Shown one piece after another: positions 6,969 through 11,264 of a DNA stretch of 11,264 nucleotides. The notes under the pieces were generated by a model. That model saw only the letters and a list, made by a program, of their open reading frames with translations, ran no database searches and had not been told where the DNA came from. Every line of letters starts with the position of its first letter. The first letter of the stretch is position 1. This DNA is from Syntrophomonadaceae bacterium (GTDB lineage Bacteria; Bacillota; Dethiobacteria; DTU022): positions 1-11,264 of the forward strand of contig SLQM01000057.1 in NCBI GenBank assembly GCA_007131435.1. The letters run 5' to 3'. The translations under genes and the position numbers were made by a program.

Positions 6969-6997
6969 TTGTAAATGGTGTTGAAATTTTGTATAAT
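6969..6997 (+). promoter_or_regulatory. Predicted sigma-A promoter of the aminotransferase gene
   Basis: The -35 element TTGTAA (6969-6974) and a perfect -10 TATAAT (6992-6997) are 17 bp apart. The expected transcription start is near 7004, leaving a leader of about 77 bases. A perfect 10-bp palindrome TAATTAATTA (6939-6948) sits about 20 bp upstream of the -35 and could be part of an AT-rich Lrp-type operator, although in such AT-rich DNA this may be chance. Confidence 0.65.
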
Positions 6998-7080
6998 AAG
7001 GATGAAAAGCTAACTAAGAGAATAATGAAAGAATAGCATATAACTTGTTGGTCAATTAATATCAGAAGGGAAAGGTGAGC

Positions 7081-8433
7081 ATGAGTAGCTACAGGGAAGC
7101 GATGGATTATGCAGAGCGCTGGTTAGGTATTATTAAGCAGGAGGAGCTTGATGAGGCGACAGCAAAGGAAATATCCAGGGAAACAGTAGACAACTTCGTA
7201 AAACACTTCAACAAGGGTTGGGTTGATTACCGTAAGTCTGTTACTGAAGCAGGGGATTATGCCGGTACTGAATGGCGCGGTGAAGGTGTCTATTATTATG
7301 ATGTATTTGGTAACGAATACATCGACTGCCTTGGTGGCTACGGAGCTCTTGACCTTGGCTGGTCGCACCCGGAAGTTGTAGAGGCTGTTCGGGCCCAGGC
7401 CGGTAAATCTGGTATTCCAAGCCAGGAGTTAATGGATCCTCTCAGGGGTGTTCTGGCCAGGTTGCTTTCTACGATTACACCGGGCGATATTGATCACGCT
7501 TTTTTTGTTAACAGCGGCACTGAAACCATTGAAGGAGCCTTAAAAATTGCCAGGCTTTATACTAAGAAACACAACTTTATCTCAACAGTATCCGGGTTCC
7601 ACGGTAAAACAATCGGCTCGCTGAGCGTAATGGGCAAAAAAGATTTCCGGCAGGATCTGCAGCCTTATGGCGGACAGACCTTTTATGTGCCTTTTGGTGA
7701 TGCGGAAGCGCTGGAAAAGCAGCTCGATATTTGTGACAAAGTGGGAATTGAAATAGCAGCATTCATAGCAGAACCGATCCAGGGAGAAGCTGGAGCGGTT
7801 GTACCCGCTGATGATTACTGGCCTAAAGTACGGGAAATCTGCAACCGTTTTGAAATTCTTTTAATTGCTGATGAAGTTCAGACCGGAATGGCCAGGACAG
7901 GTAAACTCTGGGGCATGGATCACTGGAATGTGGTTCCCGATATACTTTGCGTGGCTAAATCACTTGGCGGCGGGGTAATGCCGATCGGCTCATTCATGGG
8001 TAATGGTAAAATATGGAGCGCATTTGAAGATCCAAACCCATTTATGCATACTACTACTACTGGCGGCAACCCCATGGCCTGCGCAGCTGCCATAGCCGCC
8101 ATCAATGTTACCCTGCGGGATGATCTGGCCGGAAAAGCGGAAGAAAGCGGTAATTATTTTATCGGCAAGCTGAAAGAGCTGGCCGGGAAGTATTCGCAAA
8201 TTTATAAGGGAATAACCGGAAAAGGCCTACTGATTGGTCAGCATTTCAATGATCCGGAATATGGCTACAAGGTTGCATCAGGGCTCTTTAAGCGCAGGGT
8301 TTTAGTAGCTGGAACCTTAATAAGTGCCAATACAGTACGTTTTGAGCCGGCCCTGATAATAACAAAAGAACAGATTGACGAAGTGCTAAACCGTCTTGAA
8401 GATACACTAAAAGAAATCGCCGCAAGCCTTTAA
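7081..8433 (+). CDS. patA: Putrescine aminotransferase (class III PLP-dependent)
   Basis: This roughly 450-residue enzyme is a class III (ornithine aminotransferase-like) pyridoxal phosphate enzyme that most resembles E. coli putrescine aminotransferase PatA/YgjG, which transfers an amino group from putrescine to 2-oxoglutarate to give 4-aminobutanal. Resemblance to PatA as I recall it extends over the whole length: Y-R-K-S-V-T near the N-terminus, FIDCLGG-like and SQEL.DPLR blocks, HTTT.GGNP.ACAAA.A.IN, and RVLVAGTL near the C-terminus. Cofactor residues are S145-G146-T147 (phosphate site), D264 in ADEVQTG, and the Schiff-base lysine K293 in AKSLGGGVMPIG. I favour ATG 7081 because AGGTGA (7073-7078) is spaced for it exactly as in the Lrp-like gene; GTG 7075 would add two residues. 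It has its own promoter, and an intrinsic terminator overlaps its 3' end. Other diamines or omega-amino acids remain possible substrates. Confidence 0.9.
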   Translation: MSSYREAMDYAERWLGIIKQEELDEATAKEISRETVDNFVKHFNKGWVDYRKSVTEAGDYAGTEWRGEGVYYYDVFGNEYIDCLGGYGALDLGWSHPEVVEAVRAQAGKSGIPSQELMDPLRGVLARLLSTITPGDIDHAFFVNSGTETIEGALKIARLYTKKHNFISTVSGFHGKTIGSLSVMGKKDFRQDLQPYGGQTFYVPFGDAEALEKQLDICDKVGIEIAAFIAEPIQGEAGAVVPADDYWPKVREICNRFEILLIADEVQTGMARTGKLWGMDHWNVVPDILCVAKSLGGGVMPIGSFMGNGKIWSAFEDPNPFMHTTTTGGNPMACAAAIAAINVTLRDDLAGKAEESGNYFIGKLKELAGKYSQIYKGITGKGLLIGQHFNDPEYGYKVASGLFKRRVLVAGTLISANTVRFEPALIITKEQIDEVLNRLEDTLKEIAASL

Positions 8434-8449
8434 CAGCTTGCGGTTTTTT
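8420..8449 (+). terminator. Intrinsic terminator overlapping the aminotransferase stop codon
   Basis: A perfect 8-bp stem CCGCAAGC (8420-8427) / GCTTGCGG (8436-8443) is followed by six T residues (8444-8449). The left arm lies within the last codons of the aminotransferase and the TAA stop (8431-8433) lies in the loop. The next gene starts only 29 bp after the T run, so the element can tune expression of that gene. Confidence 0.85.
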
Positions 8450-8478
8450 ATATTACCGATAGGAGTGATAAACCTGAG

Positions 8479-9411
8479 ATGAACACGCTAACCGGTAGAA
8501 ACTTCATGGATATTGATGATTTTACCAGGGAAGAATTGATGCTGATCCTTGAGACAACACGAGAGTTGAAACTGGAAGCAAAAAGGGGGTTTTTCCACCC
8601 TTATTTGAAACATAAAGGTTTGGGCTGTATATTTGATCAGCCCTCAACACGAACCAGGATATCTTTCGAGCTTGGCATGCAGCAGCTAGGCGGTTATGTG
8701 ACCTACCTGAAACCTGGCGAGATTCACTTGGGAAAAAAGGAAAGTATTTATGACACGGCAAAAGTGCTCAGCAGGTACTTCGATGCAATCATGATTCGCT
8801 GGAATGATTATAAGGAAATGAAAGAGCTGGCCGACAGTGCTGATGTTCCAGTGATCAATGGAATGACTGAAAAAAACCATCCCTGCCAGGCCCTTGCTGA
8901 TATTTATACGATTATGGAAAGATTTGATGATTTAAAAGGAAAAAAAGTTGTTTTCTTCGGAGACAGAACTCAGCCGGCCCACTCGCTAGGCGTTATCTGC
9001 TCAAAACTCGGTTTAAACTTTGTGCACTGTTGTCCCGAAAAGTATGCAATTCTACCTGACTTCAGTGACATTTTTGAGAGAAACAACAAAGTATCGGGCG
9101 GAAGCTACTACCACACTGCTGATATTAAGGAAGCCTGTTCCGGTGCGCATGTAGTATATACTGATGTTTGGTGGTGGATCGGGCAGGAGGAGGAAGAAGA
9201 AGAGAGGCGAAAGCTCTTTGCTCCTTACCAGGTTACAGCAGAACTATTGGCAATGTGTGATAAAAATGTTATTTTTGAACACTGCCTGCCGGCAATGCGG
9301 GGTGTGGAGGTGACTGATGAAGTCATGGATGGACCGCATGCAGTCATCTATGACCAGGCCGAGAACCGCATGCATACCGAAAAAGCTGTACTGGTTTTAT
9401 TGATGACTTAA
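8479..9411 (+). CDS. Putrescine carbamoyltransferase-like protein of the ornithine carbamoyltransferase family
   Basis: This 310-residue enzyme belongs to the aspartate/ornithine transcarbamylase family. The carbamoyl-phosphate site is intact: S56-T57-R58-T59-R60, H134-P-C-Q137, and H268-C-L-P271 with R274. The parts that recognise ornithine are not typical: the NN usually found after GDG is T164-Q165 (GDRTQ), and the SMG loop after DVW is W-W-I-G (D229-V-W-W-W-I-G235). From memory, Enterococcus putrescine carbamoyltransferase shares GDATQ, a replaced SMG loop, VSGGS, YTDVW and RGEEVTDEV-like blocks with this protein. However, the long C-terminal helix of that enzyme (about 339 residues in total) is missing. 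The LTGRNFMDIDDFTREE N-terminus is standard and fixes the ATG at 8479. Its ribosome binding site AGGAGTGAT (from 8461) is unusually far, 13 bases from AGGAG to the start. The putrescine aminotransferase upstream supports a putrescine-linked role; anabolic ornithine carbamoyltransferase (argF) is the alternative. Confidence 0.85.
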   Translation: MNTLTGRNFMDIDDFTREELMLILETTRELKLEAKRGFFHPYLKHKGLGCIFDQPSTRTRISFELGMQQLGGYVTYLKPGEIHLGKKESIYDTAKVLSRYFDAIMIRWNDYKEMKELADSADVPVINGMTEKNHPCQALADIYTIMERFDDLKGKKVVFFGDRTQPAHSLGVICSKLGLNFVHCCPEKYAILPDFSDIFERNNKVSGGSYYHTADIKEACSGAHVVYTDVWWWIGQEEEEEERRKLFAPYQVTAELLAMCDKNVIFEHCLPAMRGVEVTDEVMDGPHAVIYDQAENRMHTEKAVLVLLMT

Positions 9412-9449
9412 TTAAAATGCTTTGGTGATTATAGATGAGCTATACCATT

Positions 9450-9475
9450 AAAAGAAGCCCTTCAGGGCTTCTTTT
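9450..9475 (+). terminator. Intrinsic terminator after the transcarbamylase gene
   Basis: A perfect 11-bp stem AAAAGAAGCCC (9450-9460) / GGGCTTCTTTT (9465-9475) encloses a UUCA tetraloop and ends in a T run. The A run on the left arm would give a U run on the other strand as well, so it could act in both directions. It ends the transcript of the preceding gene. Confidence 0.9.
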
Positions 9476-9499
9476 ACTTTTATGACACATAAATAGCTC

Positions 9500-9528
9500 T
9501 TTACCCCAGATGAATGCCGATCTATAAT
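9500..9528 (+). promoter_or_regulatory. Predicted sigma-A promoter of nth, placed for a leaderless transcript
   Basis: The -35 element TTTACC (9500-9505) and a perfect -10 TATAAT (9523-9528) are 17 bp apart. The -10 ends 5 bp before the nth ATG (9534), so transcription is expected to start at or within a base or two of that codon. Confidence 0.6.
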
Positions 9529-9533
9529 GTTAT

Positions 9534-10205
9534 ATGTCAAAAATATCAACCATCTTATCAGATAAAGACAAGGTTAAATTAATTATTGAAAAGTTGAATA
9601 TTTCTTATCCTGGCGCTGCTTCGGGGTTAGTTTTTGATAATCCTTACCAGCTATTTGTTGCAACAGTGCTATCAGCGCAGACAACTGATGGGCAGGTAAA
9701 TAGGATAACCGAGAAGCTTTTTGCGATAATACCTACTGTCCATCACCTGGCGGCCATGGGCCCGGAGGATTTGAAGCCTTATATAAAAAACTGCGGCCTG
9801 TATCACAATAAAAGTAAGCATTTAATAGCAGCTGCAAAAATGATTGTTGAAAATTACCAGGGCGCAATTCCTGATAGTATTGAAGAGCTGCTTAAACTGC
9901 CGGGAGTGGGTAGAAAGACAGCGAATGTAATAGTCAGTAACGCCTATGGCATACCAGCCCTTGCCGTTGACACACATGTCTTTCGAGTTTCAAATAGGCT
10001 TGGACTTGCAAACAGCCGAAATTTAGAAATTGTAGAAGAGCAATTGAAAACTCTTATTCCCAGTTTTAAATGGATTGATGCTCACCACCAGTTAATAGCG
10101 CACGGAAGAAATCTATGTACAGCTCGAAACCCAAAATGCAGGCACTGCTTTTTGTCTGATTTATGTGCTTTTGCAGCTGAAAGGAGATTATCAGATGACT
10201 TATAA
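9534..10205 (+). CDS. nth: Endonuclease III (DNA glycosylase/AP lyase)
   Basis: This 223-residue enzyme is endonuclease III, which removes oxidised pyrimidines from DNA and cleaves the abasic site in base excision repair. The helix-hairpin-helix LPGVGRKTANVI carries the catalytic lysine K128, and the catalytic aspartate is D146 in AVDTHVFR; the 18-residue spacing is the same as K120/D138 of the E. coli enzyme. The C-terminal [4Fe-4S] loop has the full C-x6-C-x2-C-x5-C pattern. The length is normal for the family (about 210-220 residues). The ATG at 9534 is the only sensible start, since the conserved domain begins within 20 residues and no in-frame alternative lies between. There is no ribosome binding site upstream, and the -10 box lies almost on the start codon. 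The end overlaps the next gene by 11 bp. Confidence 0.95.
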   Translation: MSKISTILSDKDKVKLIIEKLNISYPGAASGLVFDNPYQLFVATVLSAQTTDGQVNRITEKLFAIIPTVHHLAAMGPEDLKPYIKNCGLYHNKSKHLIAAAKMIVENYQGAIPDSIEELLKLPGVGRKTANVIVSNAYGIPALAVDTHVFRVSNRLGLANSRNLEIVEEQLKTLIPSFKWIDAHHQLIAHGRNLCTARNPKCRHCFLSDLCAFAAERRLSDDL

Positions 10206-11264
10206 AAGCTTAAAACCGGAGGAACTCAGGTTAACTTTCAATCTCGATAAAGCCGCTTTTAAAACAACTGCCGATGTACCGCCTCTCGAAGGCATGATTG
10301 GGCAAGAAAGAGCGGTTCAAGCTACAGAGTTTGGGTTAAGGATTAAAAGACCTGGTTATAATATATTCCTGACCGGGCTGACTGGAACCGGAAAGTCGAG
10401 TTATGCTCAATCAATTGTAAAAAAAATATCTGCTGAAGAATCCGTTCCCGATGACTGGGTGTATGTCTATAATTTTGAGAATCCAGGGGAACCTCTAGCT
10501 TTAAACCTTGAAGCCGGTACAGGTGAGAAATTTTGCAGAGATGTTGAAGAACTACTTGAGGATTTAAAGCAAAACATACCTAAAGCTTTTGATGGTGAAG
10601 ATTATGAAAGGCAAAAATCAGTTTACGTAAAAGAATTTCAGGAAGCCAGATCTGAATTACTGGAAGAGCTTAATAAGGCAGCACAGGAACAGGGCTTTAC
10701 CCTAAAAAGAACAAGTTCAGGCTTTATAACGATACCACTTCAAGATGGTGAACAGATCAGCGAAGAGGACTATGCAAAACTTGAACAGGGCAGAAAAGAT
10801 GAACTTGAAAAAAAATCGACTGAAGTGCAGTTAAAAGCCATGGAAATTATGCGCAGGGTTCAAAAGGTCGAAAAAGAGATGAAAGAAAAGCTTAAAGAGC
10901 TTGACCAGCGGATAGGAATGTCAGCTATTGGACACCTTTTTAATGAATTAATCGAGGCATACTCAAATTACCCGGCTGTTTCAAAATACCTTGAAGCTTA
11001 CAGGCAAGATGTTCTTTCCAACCTGTCAGATTTCAGGGGTGATGAAGATGATCAGCAAAACCCCATGTTCTGGTTGAGGCGGCAGAGCCAGGAGCAGACA
11101 GACATCAGGTACACGGTTAATCTATTTGTTGATAACAAGGATACGGAAGGCGCTCCCATGGTATATGAGACCCACCCTTCATACTATAATTTGCTTGGCC
11201 GTGTAGAATATGAAAACCGTCTTGGTATGATCGTTACTGATTTTTCTATGATTAAACCTGGATC
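10195..11264 (+). CDS. Lon-like AAA+ ATP-dependent protease (AAA_32 family), 3'-partial
   Basis: This is the first 356 codons of a larger protein; the frame stays open to the window end. It resembles the Lon-related AAA+ family exemplified by E. coli YcbZ (AAA_32 ATPase domain with a C-terminal Lon protease domain, typically near 800 residues). A Walker A motif GLTGTGKS lies at residues 61-68, directly after the GYNIFLTG strand, and is followed by a WVYVYNFENP block typical of the family. Residues of about 125-270 are rich in Glu, Lys and Gln and are predicted to form long helices, as in the helical insert of this family. The Walker B and Ser-Lys protease dyad would lie beyond the window. The ATG at 10195 has AAGGAG (10181-10186) with an 8-base spacer and lies inside the end of nth, so the two are probably translationally coupled. 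Confidence 0.88.
   Translation, partial: MTYKSLKPEELRLTFNLDKAAFKTTADVPPLEGMIGQERAVQATEFGLRIKRPGYNIFLTGLTGTGKSSYAQSIVKKISAEESVPDDWVYVYNFENPGEPLALNLEAGTGEKFCRDVEELLEDLKQNIPKAFDGEDYERQKSVYVKEFQEARSELLEELNKAAQEQGFTLKRTSSGFITIPLQDGEQISEEDYAKLEQGRKDELEKKSTEVQLKAMEIMRRVQKVEKEMKEKLKELDQRIGMSAIGHLFNELIEAYSNYPAVSKYLEAYRQDVLSNLSDFRGDEDDQQNPMFWLRRQSQEQTDIRYTVNLFVDNKDTEGAPMVYETHPSYYNLLGRVEYENRLGMIVTDFSMIKPG

Noticed and set aside
6981..6986. TTGAAA as a -35 box for the aminotransferase promoter
   Set aside because: It is only 5 bp from the TATAAT -10 box; TTGTAA at 6969-6974 has the correct 17-bp spacing.
6812..7036. 74-codon + strand frame overlapping the end of the Lrp-like gene
   Set aside because: It runs through the regulator's terminator and through the promoter of the aminotransferase, has no good ribosome binding site and reads like translated AT-rich non-coding DNA.
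8050..8070. Short run of repeated ACT triplets in the aminotransferase gene
   Set aside because: It encodes the conserved HTTTTGGNP motif of the enzyme and is explained by codon use, not a functional repeat.
9184..9210. Purine-rich GAG/GAA run within the transcarbamylase gene
   Set aside because: It encodes a glutamate-rich stretch that also occurs after the DVW loop in related transcarbamylases, and no regulatory role is indicated.

Overview
Every gene I can support in this window lies on the + strand, and no convincing gene is seen on the - strand. The layout suggests a low-to-moderate G+C anaerobic Firmicute of the Clostridia type. The evidence is strong AAAGGAGG-type ribosome binding sites, near-consensus sigma-A promoters with 17-bp spacers, a two-subunit iron-sulfur fumarase, an AsnC/Lrp regulator, and a putrescine carbamoyltransferase-like enzyme. 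The taxonomic call is an inference; there is no rRNA or other marker here.

Region 1 (1-6098) is one tightly spaced operon for C4-dicarboxylate metabolism. It starts upstream of the window. In order it holds the class I fumarase alpha subunit (5'-truncated by the window), fumarase beta, malic enzyme, an iron-sulfur protein with one [2Fe-2S] and two [4Fe-4S] motifs, a fumarate reductase/succinate dehydrogenase-type flavoprotein, and a class III CoA-transferase/racemase family protein. The genes are separated by 15-37 bp or overlap. Together the enzymes would interconvert succinate, fumarate, malate and pyruvate + CO2. The reductase pair has no membrane-anchor gene, its flavoprotein lacks the FAD-linking histidine, and its iron-sulfur partner has two complete [4Fe-4S] motifs, so it looks like a soluble or peripheral enzyme with an unidentified electron partner. 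The last gene carries the catalytic residues of alpha-methylacyl-CoA racemase.

Region 2 (6099-8433) is an AT-rich gap with a weak hairpin and a good promoter, then an Lrp/AsnC-family regulator with its own terminator, then a second strong promoter and a putrescine-type class III aminotransferase.

Region 3 (8434-9475) holds a transcarbamylase whose substrate-binding motifs resemble putrescine carbamoyltransferase more than ornithine carbamoyltransferase. It is separated from the aminotransferase by an intrinsic terminator that overlaps the aminotransferase stop codon, and it is followed by an 11-bp-stem terminator. The aminotransferase and transcarbamylase plausibly form a small putrescine/carbamoylputrescine module, with the Lrp-like protein as a candidate regulator.

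Region 4 (9476-11264) holds endonuclease III (nth), apparently read from a leaderless transcript. Its end overlaps by 11 bp the start of a Lon-like AAA+ protease gene that runs off the window.

Nothing resembling a mobile element, CRISPR array, tRNA, rRNA or phage gene was seen. The points most worth a second look are the unusual soluble fumarate reductase module with its racemase-like partner, the non-standard transcarbamylase, and the leaderless nth promoter.
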